Source of the DNA: Spirodela intermedia
Taxonomy: Eukaryota; Streptophyta; Magnoliopsida; Alismatales; Araceae
Direction of reading: 5' to 3'
NCBI GenBank assembly: GCA_902729315.2
Contig: LR746275.1
Location: forward strand, 2,501 to 66,500
Length of the DNA: 64,000 nucleotides
A model generated the notes under the pieces. It was not told where the DNA came from and searched no databases. It saw only the letters and a list, made by a program, of their open reading frames with translations. Each line of letters opens with the position of its first letter. The stretch's first letter is position 1. Positions 1 through 11,700 of the stretch are shown piece after piece. Made by a program: the position numbers and the translations under genes.

Positions 1-341
1 CCCTAAACCCTAAACCCTAAACCCTAAACCCTAAAACCCTAAACCCTAAACCCTAAACCCTAAACCCTAAACCCTAAACCCTAAACCCTAAACCCTAAAC
101 CCTAAACCCTACCCTAAACCCTAAACCCTAAACCCTAAACCCTAAACCCTAAACCCTAAACCCTAAACCCTAAACCCTAAACCCTAAACCCTAAACCCTA
201 AACCCTAAACCCTAAACCCTAAACCCTAAACCCTAAAACCCTAAACCCTAAACCCTAAACCCTAAACCCTAAACCCTAAACCCTAAACCCTAAACCCTAA
301 ACCCTAAACCCTAAACCCTAAACCCTAAACCCTAAACCCTA
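1..341. repeat. Telomere repeat array (CCCTAAA)n
   Basis: About 48 head-to-tail copies of CCCTAAA, the C-rich strand of the standard plant telomere repeat, read inward from the chromosome tip. Three units deviate: an 8-base CCCTAAAA at 29-36 and again at 231-238, and a 5-base CCCTA at 107-111. The array ends at 341 (CCCTA followed by GTGTCTC) directly against LINE sequence. Such few variant units are normal for the proximal part of a plant telomere. Confidence 0.98.
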
Positions 342-555
342 GTGTCTCTCCACCACCCAGCTCCTCCCCGCCCATTTGTTCTCCGCCACGTAGCAGGAGT
401 CCTTCACCTCTTACACCCCACCAATCGAGGTCTACCCCTTTCTCTGAGGGTATAGGCTTGGGCACTACCCATCCCCCTCAGATCCCCGTCGAGGATCTAC
501 TAGGAGGGCCTACCCCCAGCAGACCTACTATTACATCTTACGTAGCCCCCCCCTT

Positions 556-822
556 TTGATTCTTATACCCTCCCCTCCTATACTCGATCCACCACCACGA
601 GGACAGTGCTTGACGAACAGTCAAGCACCGCACCCATCCTCCTCATCTAGTGTTCATGATACTAGTGGCCACACAACTAGTACCCATGAGAATGGCGGAT
701 TTGAGACTGACCTTGAAGCTACCTACCTAGAGGAGGGATATCAGATAGAGGCTAGGACCACACGACTCACTCGACGCTCACCTTACTCCACAAGATCTAT
801 GACTCGTGGGGCCACTCACTAA
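556..822 (+). pseudogene. LINE-A ORF1-related segment
   Basis: An 88-codon open stretch rich in Ser, Thr and Pro with no domain I can name. It is assigned to the LINE because an equivalent segment in LINE-B (5356-5547) shares the spaced pattern RGxC, TNxQ, DTSGHxTS and an acidic run ending in GY. In plant L1 elements this position, upstream of the endonuclease, belongs to the nucleic-acid-binding ORF1 product or the ORF1/ORF2 border. The pair match is visible in the sequence; the role is inferred from position. Confidence 0.4.
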
Positions 823-999
823 ATCATGATACCTACCATCATATAGATTTGTCAGGATATAGGTAACCTCGAAACCCAATTCTATATAGCTAGCCTTATC
901 AGACATTATTGACTAGTTATAGTAGGGCTCATTGAGACCATGATATCATCAGATTGTATCCAACCCTTACTTACACGATTAGGTATGGATCATTTTCAC

Positions 1000-1245
1000 T
1001 CCAACCACACAAATCATATTTAGCTCTTTTGGACTAGACCATACTCTATGGAGTTGCTAGTCGAGGGATCCCAACATATCATTATGGCAGTTCGAGATCA
1101 CACCCCGATCCTCATACTCCCTAGACATAGTATGAGCACCCATAGACCCCCTTCAGGTTTCAGATCATGTGGCTCCAACATGAAGACTTTCAGAGTTTCG
1201 TACGGAATCACTGGTACAGACATATCTCAGATTCTCCTATGAAGA
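1000..1245 (+). pseudogene. LINE-A AP-endonuclease remnant
   Basis: The segment matches the endonuclease part of LINE-B at 5765-5900: an H-I-x-L-F-W like start, then a conserved E-G-(S/T)-Q stretch followed by hydrophobic residues. It then jumps to the pattern MWLQHEDF...FVRNHW, which in plant LINEs lies near the end of the endonuclease, so most of the catalytic domain (including the GDFN motif) is deleted. It is followed by a LRNLKLHL-like linker near 1255-1285 leading to the RT. In life this enzyme nicks target DNA to prime reverse transcription; this copy cannot. Confidence 0.55.
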
Positions 1246-1299
1246 AACCTTAGCTATAGACTAAGGAATCTCAAACTCCACCTTAAATGGTGGAACTGA

Positions 1300-2577
1300 C
1301 ATATCTATAGAAATGTCCTTACCCAAGTTGATGCATTGCAAAAAGAGTTAGCGGAGGTTGAAAGACTACTCTAAGCTCAATATTCAGATGCCGCCTGGGA
1401 AAAGAGTAGAGTGAGCGACCAGCTTGATGAGGTTGTGTGATGAAAGGAGTTATTCTATCTCCAGAAATCTCGCATCCAGTGGTTACAAGAGAGTGATAGA
1501 AACACTTGTTTCTTTCATGCCTCAGTCGCACACTGCTCACATTCAGATTATACCTCTCTTCTACAGACATATATATAATCAAGACCTTTCCCACATGCAG
1601 GAGAAAGGGGTTGAGTACTTTCGTACTCTCTTAACCTCTCTATGCTCACTTTGATCCCATCATTAGTCACTCACCATGAGAGCTCTCTCACGATGGTCAT
1701 ACCCACGGGAGAAGAGATCAAAGATGTAGTTTTCTCTATGAGCAGACATCGTGCACCCAGGCCCAATGATTTCCCAGCTGATTTTTACATTTCATGCTGG
1801 GATATCGTTGGCACTGATCTCATCCAGGTTATCAAGAAAATCTTTCGTCATAAAGTCTTTACACGGAGTTGGAAGGCCACCTTCTTTGCACTTATACCAA
1901 AGGTGACTACCCCAACCTCATTTAGAAACTTTCGACCTATCAGTTCATGTAACGTGTGTTATAAAGTTGTATCTAAGACCGTTACATATAGATTGAGTAG
2001 TTTTCTTGATAGACTTATATCTCCAAAGCAGTGTGGATTTTTTAAGGGACGGTACATTCACGATATCATCATGCTAGTACATGAACTATCACAGTCCCTT
2101 GACCATGACTCTCGAGGCTCCAACATCATCATTAAATTAGACATTAAGAAGGCCTTTAATAGGATAAAGTGGAGTTTCCACACTAAGGTTCTTAGATGCT
2201 TTGGGTTCACCGACGACTTCATTGACTTAGTCGATGCATACGTTACGGAGAATCATTTCTCCTTATTGCTGAATAGTAGCTCCACACCATCCTTCATGGC
2301 AACGAGAGGTCTACGACAAGGCGATCCACTATCACCCACCCTCTTAATCTTGGTCGAAGAAGTCCTCCGTCGATCCCTCACCCGAGCGATCAATCAAGGA
2401 CTTATTCAACCATACTACTCAAAGAGAAATTGTCCGATCATCTCACACTCCCTCTTTGCTGATGATGCGATACTCTTTCTCAATAGATGTGAGACATTCA
2501 TTAGAGCGCTCATGAGTATTATCTCAAGATATGAGCGAGCTAAAGGTCAAATGTCTCGAAGAGTAGCTTCATGGTAG
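1300..2577 (+). pseudogene. LINE-A reverse transcriptase domain
   Basis: The longest intact piece of LINE-A. The pre-RT segment (about 1410-1640) carries the plant LINE pattern QLDEV...RIQWLQESDRNTCFFH, broken by stops. From 1642 an open frame of 311 codons runs through the fingers and palm: RAPRPNDFPADF, then FRPIS, GFFKGR, LDIKKAF (catalytic Asp region), LRQGDPLSP at about 2305-2335 and the FADDAILF catalytic box with its two aspartates at 2455-2478. A stop at 2575 ends the frame before the thumb, whose codons continue with stops and frame changes. The enzyme would copy LINE RNA at a nicked target. The catalytic residues are still present, but the element is broken on both sides. Confidence 0.85.
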
Positions 2578-3760
2578 GGCCTTCTCTCCCCATAGGGACT
2601 ATACGACGCATCCAGGGCCTGACAGGGTTCTCTCATTGACACTTACCTTTTGACTATCTTGGATGTCTTATCTTCCTCAGCCGTAGGCTCATATACTATT
2701 TTGACGTCCTAGTCAGCTGCTTGGTGAAAACTAGCAGGATAGAAGCTACAGCTTTTATCGCTTGGAGGACAGATCCAGTTGATACGCCATGTCGTCATAA
2801 ACATGCCATTACACCTTTTGGCAGTTCATGGCGTAGCAGACACCATCTTACAGACTATAAGACAGATATGCACATCCTTTCTTTGGGTTGGACAACTTGA
2901 GGGACCTCGTCACCAACGCCGAGTTTCTTGGGCGAAAGCTTGTCGACATACGGATGAGGGTGGCATAGGTATTAGGCGCCCTCAAGATGTACTCAACATG
3001 CTTCAAAAAAAAACTCGTTTGGAGGATGAGGACCACACCATCGGTGCTAGGCTCCTATGTGTCGGCCAAATATGGCACGTGGGCTTGACAGCCGGCCGAC
3101 ATCAAAAGAGTCAAACGATGGGAAGACTGGCATAGACATTGGTTGGAGAAGGTGTCCCTCATTCGTTGGTGAGTGGGGCAAGGCGCGCTCAGTGCCTGGT
3201 ACGACACTTGGCTAGAAGATATACCATTGGCCAGTTTTGCTACTGTCACATCCTCTTGGCCTCGTTTGACGGTAGCCCAGGTTCTCCAAAGAGATACTCG
3301 TCTACTTATTGAGAGGCATAGACTATCGTCGGACTTGTTACCAGCCATCTACATGACTGAGACGACTCCTACTGAGGACCAAGCCATCTGGACACTTACC
3401 ATAGATGTCAGTTTCTCTAGTAGCTCTTCTTGGTAGTACTTTAGAAACTGCTCCCCAAAGATATTTTGGGGAAATCTCATATCGCTGTCAAGTGTTGGTG
3501 TCAACTCCTAGCAAATTGGCTTCCAACGCTCTCGTACAGACCTACGAGACCACCACTAGAGGTCTTTAGGAGAATCATTAACTCACCGACGAGTGTCAAG
3601 GTTAGTTCATTTGTAAATATAGAAGGGACGCAACTGATCTCGATTTGCAGGCCAAGTGATGCATGCCACAGAAATTATGAGGCACGAAACACAATGAGTT
3701 CGGAGTACTCATTCCATATTGCGAAAAAAATGAAAACATTTACGTTCTGTTTGTAAAGCT
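2578..3760 (+). pseudogene. LINE-A thumb and zf-RVT remnant
   Basis: Downstream of the RT the frame is broken several times, but pieces remain readable. At about 2775-2850 there is an IRHVVINMPLHLLAVHGV-like stretch equal to LINE-B 6500-6560 (IRHFFTSMPLQLLAVHKV). At 3173-3435 there is the GALSAWYDTWLEDIPLA stretch typical of plant LINE sequence after the RT. The segment around 3540-3600 matches LINE-B at about 7340-7400 at the nucleotide level. These parts normally hold the thumb and a zinc-finger-like zf-RVT domain. Confidence 0.65.
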
Positions 3761-3841
3761 TTAAGGCTATGGGGACTCCATATCATCCCTACATAAACCC
3801 AGACTACTATCTGATCTGTTAGATGGACACCACCGAGTGTT

Positions 3842-4230
3842 GGACGGTGGAAACTCAATATCGATGGAGCATCTCAAAGTAACCCAGGACGATCTAGGGG
3901 AGGAGGTATCCTATGTGATAGTACAGGATGCATTCTCTTTGCCTTCTTTGTGAGGCTATACGAACTAACACTGTAGCAGAGGCTATGGCAATACGGGATG
4001 GTTTGCTTCTTTGTGAGGAGCAAAATATTACTGATATTGTCTTAAAATCTGACTCCAGAGTATTAGTGGATATGTTACATGCAGACTCTTGTATTCATTG
4101 GAGGCTCAACAATATCTGGACAGACATCATGAGATGTCGAGGGCGCATCACAGCCATCACGCATCAGTTCTGAGAAGAGAATCAAACGGCCGACGCCCTT
4201 GCAACGCATGGAGTCAGATTGCGTCGGAGG
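3842..4230 (+). pseudogene. LINE-A RNase H domain remnant
   Basis: An RNase H fold of the plant LINE type. It starts WKLNIDGASQSNPG (the first catalytic Asp and the G-x-x-x-N-P-G turn) at about 3848-3890. After a frameshift near 3955 it continues TVAEAMAIRDGLLL (catalytic Glu), then LKSDSRVLVDML (catalytic Asp region) at about 4045-4080, and ends with ENQTADALATHG. One in-frame stop at 4171-4173 replaces an expected Arg. RNase H removes the RNA strand during reverse transcription. The domain is recognisable but not functional. Confidence 0.7.
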
Positions 4231-4640
4231 ACAGTCTTCTCTTCTTTGCAGGACATGCCCCTCAAAGCCTGAGGTGCTCATAGACTTTGCGACTCAGCAT
4301 ACCCTCTCTACGCATACACTGCACTCCACTACCAGCCCCTCCACGGCAGTGCCGTATTGCTTGGAGGAGACCAGGGGCGGCTACCATTGGCCGCTAAAGA
4401 CCACAACGGAGATACATGTAGGTGTTTCCTTTGTTTCGGATTTCAGGTCTATCACACGTACCACTGATGTGGTACATCATTATGCCGCTCGTCACGTACC
4501 ACTCATGTGGAACGCACCTTGGCAATCAGCTCAGGACTGAAGACAGATACCATGAAGACATACTGCTTACACTTGTTGTGGCAAATTCCCCCCTCATCTA
4601 ATCAACTAGAAATAATAATAATTTATTATAAAAAAAAAGA

Positions 4641-4650
4641 CCCTAAACCC
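4641..4650. repeat. Short interstitial telomere-like motif
   Basis: CCCTAAACCC, one and a half telomere units, lies two bases after the A-rich tail of LINE-A and before the leader of LINE-B. A 10-base match could be chance, but its place at the exact 3' junction of an element whose other end touches the telomere array is suggestive. Confidence 0.5.
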
Positions 4651-5355
4651 AATTAGTACCATCCGCCAGCTTGAACCGATAAGAAGGTCAGGACATCCCT
4701 CTCATCCTACATAGACCTGACAGATTTCATTCAAACCATTATTTCAGGCTAGTACCCCACCAATAGGTTCTCACAAGACACCTCTACCTACGCCAGTGAC
4801 ACATCTCAACCCTCGAGCGTCAACGTCCACCTGTGAAAGGAGGAAGACGATAGCAAGAGCCTCACCTCTTGTGCCAGTACGCATAGGAAAGATAGACCAG
4901 ACATCAAAAGCTATTGATACTTAAAGAACTTTCATTGAGGAGGCTGATAGTGTTCCCACTATAGGGAATGATAATAGCCTACGAGTTCGACGACGCTCTC
5001 ATAAAAGGGGAACTACTACTACTATTTTACAATCGACCAGCCTCTCTCCACCCACTAGACCTCCTAAACCTATTACTTTTAAACCGCCAGCTAGCTCCAC
5101 TTTACCTATTACACCAGCTCTAGTCACCTGTCCTCCATCATCTATTCGCAACCCATTATCTAGCACCGCACCCTCCTACACCACACCTTGCCCATCCTCT
5201 CAGCCCCCTCCATCACCTGATGGGGTCCTTGATATGACCCCAATAAGCATCTCCCTATCAGACGTTCCATGCCTTTCTCCTTCTGACCATCTTTTTCTTC
5301 AACTTCACCCTCCGGATCCTCTTTTGACCAGACCTCTAGAGACCTTAGATAAAGC

Positions 5356-5547
5356 TTGACGACTGATGAAACTTCAGTGAGCCCTAGTAGGGGAGAATGC
5401 TCAACAAATCGTCAAGTCATCTCCCTATCATTCTCAGGGGCAGATACTAGTGGGCATTCTACATCGAGTGCAGAGGACTCTAGATCTGACACCTCATTAG
5501 ACTATTCTATTGAGGGCTTTGGCCCTGAAAGAGGGTACGATGTCTAG
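5356..5547 (+). pseudogene. LINE-B ORF1-related segment
   Basis: A 63-codon open stretch matching the LINE-A segment at 556-822 (RGEC, TNRQ, DTSGHSTS, then an acidic stretch ending GY). No recognised domain. Its use is in showing that LINE-A and LINE-B are diverged members of one family. Confidence 0.4.
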
Positions 5548-5700
5548 TACAATACGGAGTTAGTTGATAGAGCCTCACGACAACCTTTTCCCTACGTCAC
5601 GATGTCTAAGGCTCGTGTCAGTAGATAGTTCACATGATATAGGGTTGGGAAACCTCGAACTGTCAAGTGCTGACTATGCCAAGTCGGGTTTAGTGAACCA

Positions 5701-6240
5701 ATGATCCCATTGGATCATATCTATCCACTGCTTAGATGCTTAAGTATAAATAACTTCCACTCTAGTCCTACAAATCATATCTGGTTGTTCTGGAAGATAC
5801 CTTACAGTCTACGGTTGCTCATTGAGGGGACACAATATGTCATGATGACGGTACTTCGCTCTGGCCAAGAGTTTATATTCTATGTTGTTTATACTTCACT
5901 TAGACACAAAGACCCTCAGACTCTATGAGAAGATTTAGTATGATATATGCGGGATTATTCCATACTACTTAATTCTCTTTGGTTCATAGCCAAAGATTTC
6001 AATTCCAAACGTACAGTCACTGAACGTCAAGGGGAACGGATCCTTTGAGACCGTCATATAGAGATGTTCAATGATTTTCTTTTTCGTGTGACCCTCATCG
6101 AGCCTCTTACTTTTGGCGAGGTCTAGACAAGGTGCAATGAGAGACAAGGAGGTGCAAGGATATATGAACGCATATACCGCTGCTTCCCTAATGATATTGC
6201 ATTAGTGCAATGTCACGCTCTTACCCCTAGACCCCTTTTT
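5701..6240 (+). pseudogene. LINE-B AP-endonuclease remnant
   Basis: Open from 5701 to 5928 and readable beyond through stops. It shows HIWLFWK, LIEGTQYVMMTV and FIFYVVYTSLRHKDPQTL, then YSILLNSLWFIAKDFNS, which corresponds to the family motif WxxxGDFN with the Gly changed, then NERQGGARI-like sequence and a short tail (NDIALVQCHALTPRP). This is the order of the L1 endonuclease/exonuclease/phosphatase fold. The enzyme would nick target DNA. In-frame stops near 5926 and 5940 and the altered GDFN motif make it inactive. Confidence 0.65.
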
Positions 6241-6249
6241 AGGCTTCCA

Positions 6250-6600
6250 GAGCCCCGTGCGTCGTAATTCATATGGAGATATCTCTTACTCTCCTAACGA
6301 GAACCTCAGTTACAAACTTAGGAATCTGAAACTTCACCTTTTAATAGGATTCTTACGTAGAGGTTTACCTTTTAATTATCTTAGATGTCCTATCTTCTTT
6401 GGACGCACTCGGATTTATTATTTTGATGCCCTTCTATGCAAGCTGCGGAAGAAACTTGCCAGATGGAGACTTAAGCTTCTAACCCCAGGAGGTCGCATCC
6501 AATTGATACGCCATTTCTTCACAAGTATGCCATTACAGCTACTAGCAGTACATAAGGTACAGACACCGTTCTACGATCTCTGAGGTGGATATGTATCTCT
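6250..6600 (+). pseudogene. LINE-B linker fused to RT thumb (RT deleted)
   Basis: A 108-codon frame beginning at 6257. Its first third is the post-endonuclease linker (NLSYKLRNLKLHLL); the rest is the sequence after the RT palm (LPFNYLRCPIFFGRTRIYYFDALL, then KLARWRLKLLTPGGRIQLIRH). In an intact plant LINE these two parts are separated by the complete RT domain, so the frame spans an internal deletion joint near 6340. Confidence 0.65.
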
Positions 6601-7555
6601 TTACTGTGGGATGGCCAGCTCGATAGGCCTCATTGTCAACAGACAAAGAGGGTAGACAAGGGATTAGACGTGTTTAAGACATACTCAACGTACTTCAAAA
6701 GAAACTCATATGGTGGATGAGGACGACGACATCAATCTTAGAGACTTTTGTGTCTGCCAAATATGGCAACTGGCCTAACCAACTGGAAGACAAGGCACTA
6801 TCAGTGCTTGGTAAGATATTTGGCTTGTGAGTACCATTTTGGCTATTAATCCGGTGGCCCGTGAGACAAGGCTCTATCAGTGCTTGGTAAGATATTTGGC
6901 TTGTGGGTACCATTTTGGCCTTCTTTACCTCCTTTACCTCCTTCACACTGTCTTGGCCCTGACTCAGGGTCGCACAACTTCTCGAGCGGCATGAACTCCC
7001 CCCAAGATTTATTATCACAGATCTCACTGATAAAGCTGAGTCCTAAGGATTATGAGGGCATTTAGACTCTCACCCATGATGGGAGTTTCTCCTGTAGTTC
7101 TTCTTCGAACTACTTTAGAAATAAATCCCTAAAAAAGATTTGCGGAAATCTTATTTGGCATCATATTATCATACCTCGAATCTCTTTTTTCATGTGGAAA
7201 CTACTGCACCGACGCCTCTCTACTGATCAGCATATGGCCATCAGTAGACACCACTCCAAGAAACAAAACTATGGATAATTTATTTTTCCATAGTGTTGCT
7301 GTAACGGAGTTTGGACCCAACTCTTAAGAAATTGATCCTCCATCTCTCACACCCCTAGAGATCTTCAGGATAGTCTTTGATTCACCGCAGAGCTTTAGGA
7401 CTAGCCACTACCTATGTATCTCCATAGCATACATCCTCTAATGTGACTGCGGAGATTATGTGGAGACTATGAGGTACATCACACAGTAACTTCGGAGTAC
7501 CCATCCTCTAATGTCGCCTGTCGTGACACGCTTGGCCTCTATCTCCATAGAATTG

Positions 7556-7605
7556 ACCATCTCTCTTTCTCTATTTCTTTCTCTCTCTCTCTCTCTCTTT
7601 CTCCA
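7556..7605. repeat. CT-rich microsatellite
   Basis: A run of CT/TC repeats (CTCTCTCTCTCT with TTT interruptions) within the 3' part or flank of LINE-B. No other function is visible. Confidence 0.8.
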
Positions 7606-7759
7606 AAAAAAGAAATAAAAGAGGTAGCCTATTTCCCTTCCGATAATCACTAACCTAAATCTCCAAAGAAAATTACCTTTCTACACCAAACTATGGGCAT
7701 TAGTCGAGGGTGACAAAAGAGGCCCTTAAAAAAAAACAGAAAAAAAAGAGAGAGAGAAC

Positions 7760-8279
7760 GAAGTGAAAAGAAAAGAGTTAGAAAGAGAGGGCGAGTCATT
7801 CCTTGTGGGGTGAAAAGCCCCCTACCCACTTAGAAGAAGTACGGCAAGAGGGACTTGATGCGTGCAACATTAGGAACACAAGTTCATATTTGGACTTATT
7901 GTCATGCTCCAGCATAATTCTGTCCTCCTGAGTGCCCCAACAACTCTTTTCTCACCACTTACTACAGCAAATTCTTCTCTTGTAGGAACACCTCATGATG
8001 CACAACACGGACCTACTATTGTTGAACAGATTTTTCAACCTCATGAACAAAATGGCTCTTACAACCCAATGCAAATCAACCACCTTCATCAAACATTTTG
8101 AGCGGAGTGAAGTCTTTCTCCACTATTGTCACAACCTCTGTTCAAAATAGGTCTATAATCGTCCATCTCATCCTCGCCCTTTGTGTGAATGAGATCCCAC
8201 TCATATAAATTTCTAGAATTAAATCAATTTTTTGCAAACAATCCTTCTTGGAAACAAGTTTCTGGGTCTATTACTCAGT
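7760..8279. other. Unassigned sequence between LINE-B and LINE-C
   Basis: No gene seen. It begins with purine-rich sequence (about 7727-7800). A 65-codon + frame at 7904-8101 has no family resemblance. On the - strand it could be the downstream part of the LINE-C reverse transcriptase, but no motif is clear enough to claim. Confidence 0.5.
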
Positions 8280-8730
8280 ACCTCTTCTGTTGGGATAAAC
8301 AGCGGTCGGCGACAAAGGATCTCCTCATCTTAGCCCCCTGCTTGCCATTGAGAAACTAGAGTATGTACCCCCAAATAAAACGAAAAAAACCATCCCCTTT
8401 AATACATGCATGTATCAAATTGAACCATCTCCTCTTGCACCAATTTTTTTCTACAACCTGCTATATGAAAAAACCAACCTGCTTTTTCTATGTCTATTTT
8501 AAGGATAATATTTCAACCTAGGATCCGTGCATCGCTGGATTGAGTCATCTCCTGTACCAGGGCAACATTGTCCTGTATTTGCCACCCCTCTACAAATGCC
8601 CCTGTTCTAGATTTAAGGTTGAGGGGAAGATCTCTTTCAGTCTTCCACCGATTAACCTTCAAATTATCTTGTAGAAGACATTACACACGCTAATTAGCCG
8701 AAAATCCTCAGATGGGTTTTTGTTCCTCCT
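8280..8730 (-). pseudogene. LINE-C reverse transcriptase fragment
   Basis: Read on the - strand, from high to low coordinates, the translation shows LISVCNVFYKII (8715-8660; family pattern FRPISLCNVxYKII), RLKEI, then a QIQDN/LVQEM-like stretch near 8600-8560, LKxDxEKA near 8500 and GLR-stop-GDPLSP near 8335-8305. These are successive RT blocks of plant LINEs in the right order, with frameshifts and stops. It is a separate insertion because its orientation is opposite to LINE-A and LINE-B. Confidence 0.6.
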
Positions 8731-11700
8731 CAATGGGTTTTCTTCCTCCTCAATCCTCACTCTAATGTTCCCAAAGACCTCTTTATTCCACCACCTCAGA
8801 TCTTGCTAAATAATTCTAATTCAGTACGAAAAGTTTACAAGGGGGAAACTAGACATTGTGCCTCCCCACCTTTGTTCTACGAACTCAAAGAACCTTCATG
8901 TCTTACGCATATGTTTTGAAAGTCAAATGGAACTCCACCATTCCTTTTCCTTTCAATGAAATCAATTATCAGGGGGAATGATCAGCACTTGGAAGTAACT
9001 AAGCCTCTATCCAGTCTTTGCTACATACGTGCATGACCTTTGAGTCTGTTGCACAAGGACATCATGTTCCCTAGGTAACTGGGTACAATGAAACCTTTCA
9101 CGTCAATGAATTCACTGAATTAATCTCTATGGGATCAAATACCTCTATTCCCCCCAATCTTCTCGGAACAGTATCTAATAATATTCAAACTAATGTCCTA
9201 CCCCCTTACAGTTCAATACTAAGTCTCCTATGGGTATGACTATTTCCTACCCTACACAGTTCGTTACTAACGTCCTACACATCCTCAGTCTTCTCACGTA
9301 CCCAGTCCGATTGTCCTCAAAACCTCCACCTCTTGGACTCTTATTCCAACTACCCTTCCAATCCCTCCTCCTCCTTACACCACTGCAGCTCTAATTCCTC
9401 TGCTCCTTTTCTCTCCCTGCTCAGAACCATTCCCTTCTCAGCCTGTCCAACCAACCCTTTCCCTTGCTCGTTACTTCTTCCCCCTGAAACTTTCCTAGAC
9501 GGTTAGACCTCCACAATTCTTCTTTTATTCCTACCCCTTTGAAATTTTTCCCTGGTCACGACTCCATCCCTCTCATCCTCTGATGTGGCCTCCTGCTGAA
9601 GCATATCATGCATCCATTTGAACACCAACTCAAGCGAAGACTCATCAGTCCAACTGGACAGACTGGGTTATCTCCTGGGGTAGCCCCTCCTGATCAGCTA
9701 GGTTTTTTCCCGCCACTAAGATATGATCCACCCCAGTGTGCCTATAAACTACAGCCCCTGCCCGTCTCGTCTTTCAAAGCTACTTTTCTCCCTAACCATC
9801 CATCCCTCTGCCCCCTATGGCCGACTGGTCAGACCCCACATATGGTAGTACGCTATGTGGGAGCTCCAAATCGGCTCCATAACTCACACTCCCTCCCGAT
9901 TCTAGTAATGCCTGCAAGTTGACTGGCCTGACCGGCAGAACTCACCATACTCACCATAAAAAAAACTTCCTGCAAAATAAGTTCATTAAGTGAAAACCCT
10001 GTAAATGAAGAGTACACATGTAAGGTCTGCAACATCAAGCCATGAAAAAAGAAAATGTCAAATCAATATTCTTCTTCGATGTATTAATGTGCAAATGTGC
10101 AACACCTTGCAAATATATCAATGCTGAACAAAGAAAAAATATCTGAACAGACGAAGTCAAGTTTAAATTTTTATTCCAATGAGTACTTAAACATTTAAAC
10201 GATTGAAATCATTTAAATTGTCCAATGAGTACTTTTTTCTGCATTGAAACATAATGTTTAAGATTCTCGAATTTTTATTTTCGTATTTCAAATTCTAAGT
10301 GACTAGAAATAATTTATAATAGAAGCTGTGATAAGTCTTGATTATCATTAGTTCATAATTACTCAAGAATATACTTTTAGCCTTAACTCATGAAAAGTAG
10401 ACTAATATTTGTGTTAAATTATGAAATCTTGTTTTCACTTGATTAACATGAATATTTGGTTTATTGATGATTTTTCAACGAATTTAAATGATTAAGATAA
10501 AAAAGGGGGGACCCACCGGTCAACCGGAACCGCATAAAAAGCACAGTAGGGGGGGCCCAGTAGGGGCAAGCACTAATTCCCTTTCACATCACGAGTAGCT
10601 ACCCTGCTGTACGGCAAGGAGTGATCGTAGAAGGGGGAGAAAGAGACTCATTGATTACAAATTTGATATTACTATATATTCATCGAATACCTTGGCACAA
10701 AAGATATGTTGGACTAAACCTGTCTCATATCTTGGCACATTTGCAGAAATATCACCAACGTAAGTCGTAGAGCAATGTTACACAACCTACTGAACGATTC
10801 ATGATAAAATGATCGTGAATCCATCGAATAGAGAATCTCCGACTGATCAACGAACATACCATCTGTTGGAAGATGACGATCCAGCACTACCCCTCTTTCC
10901 TTTTGGCTATACCAACAGTTTCAGGATCTACGGCCGATCCTCACAAAAACGGCTACAGTATGGAGACACACTCTCAATGCACACGAGAGTATAACTCATG
11001 CATTTTAATTGAACGACGTCCTTGTCGGCATAGATAATTGCGCCAATCAAAAAGGCTATTTCCTTTAGTGCTTCTGGGTTGAAAAAGTGTGCGCTACACC
11101 CAAAAAATCCAACCCACAGAGGTAGGAGGGTTGGGTCCACCGCCGGAGAGAAGAAAACAGACCACCAAAAGGACGACATCCATTGCTCTCCAATGCTTCA
11201 CACTGACTGACTCCACATATAATGGAAGTGCTCCCTATGCTGAAAGTGAATAATCGCATGCCTTGCATCAAGGCACCGACTGACATATTCTCTTTTAATT
11301 TCTCAATCCTCTTTACTTCATCCTGAATAGTTAGGAGGTAAGGGCAGCTCCTGTTAAATTGGGACACTTTCAATAGTACAAATTCCCTCTTAAAGGTATG
11401 GCCTCTTCAGTGGAGCTACGTCCACGAATTGGGGGATAATATCCTGTTCACGTGTGACAACTACATAGGTGCGTTTAGGTCCCCCTGTCTCTGGTCCTGT
11501 CTCTGGTCTGGCTATGGCCACCCCCTAGTGTGTTCTACCCATCTGGAAGTTTTCTGCCCTGAGGGGTATAGAATTGTTGACTTGGGTCTTGCCCTTACCT
11601 TCCATGTGTCTAGTATCACTACATGCCTCTAGGGCGCCAATGTGAACTCCTTGTCACAGGACTCCCCATTTTTTCTTCTGTATTACCCTCCGCAGCAATA

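Larger units (their letters stand above)
342..4640 (+). mobile_element. LINE-A, degenerate L1-type non-LTR retrotransposon
   Basis: A 4.3 kb element in sense orientation. In order it shows an ORF1-related segment, a shortened AP-endonuclease segment, a reverse transcriptase with FADD box, a thumb/zinc-finger (zf-RVT) stretch and a C-terminal RNase H domain, then an A-rich tail at about 4609-4639. This order (EN-RT-RNase H) is that of plant L1 LINEs carrying RNase H. Many stops and frameshifts mark it as dead. It abuts the telomere array on its left, and a 10-base telomere-like motif follows its tail. LINE-B, just downstream, is a diverged relative. Confidence 0.85.
4651..7750 (+). mobile_element. 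LINE-B, degenerate LINE related to LINE-A
   Basis: A second + strand LINE with the same segment order as LINE-A but a different deletion. It keeps a long endonuclease segment (5700-6240), then jumps from the LRNLKLHL linker straight to the thumb region at about 6335 (IGFLRRGLPFNYLRCPIFFG), so almost the whole RT domain is missing. zf-RVT pieces follow near 7180-7400 (FFMWKLLHRRLSTDQH). The 3' end lies in A-rich sequence around 7720-7760. A 60-70 base piece (about 6785-6830 and 6870-6910) is repeated. A dead copy. Confidence 0.75.
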
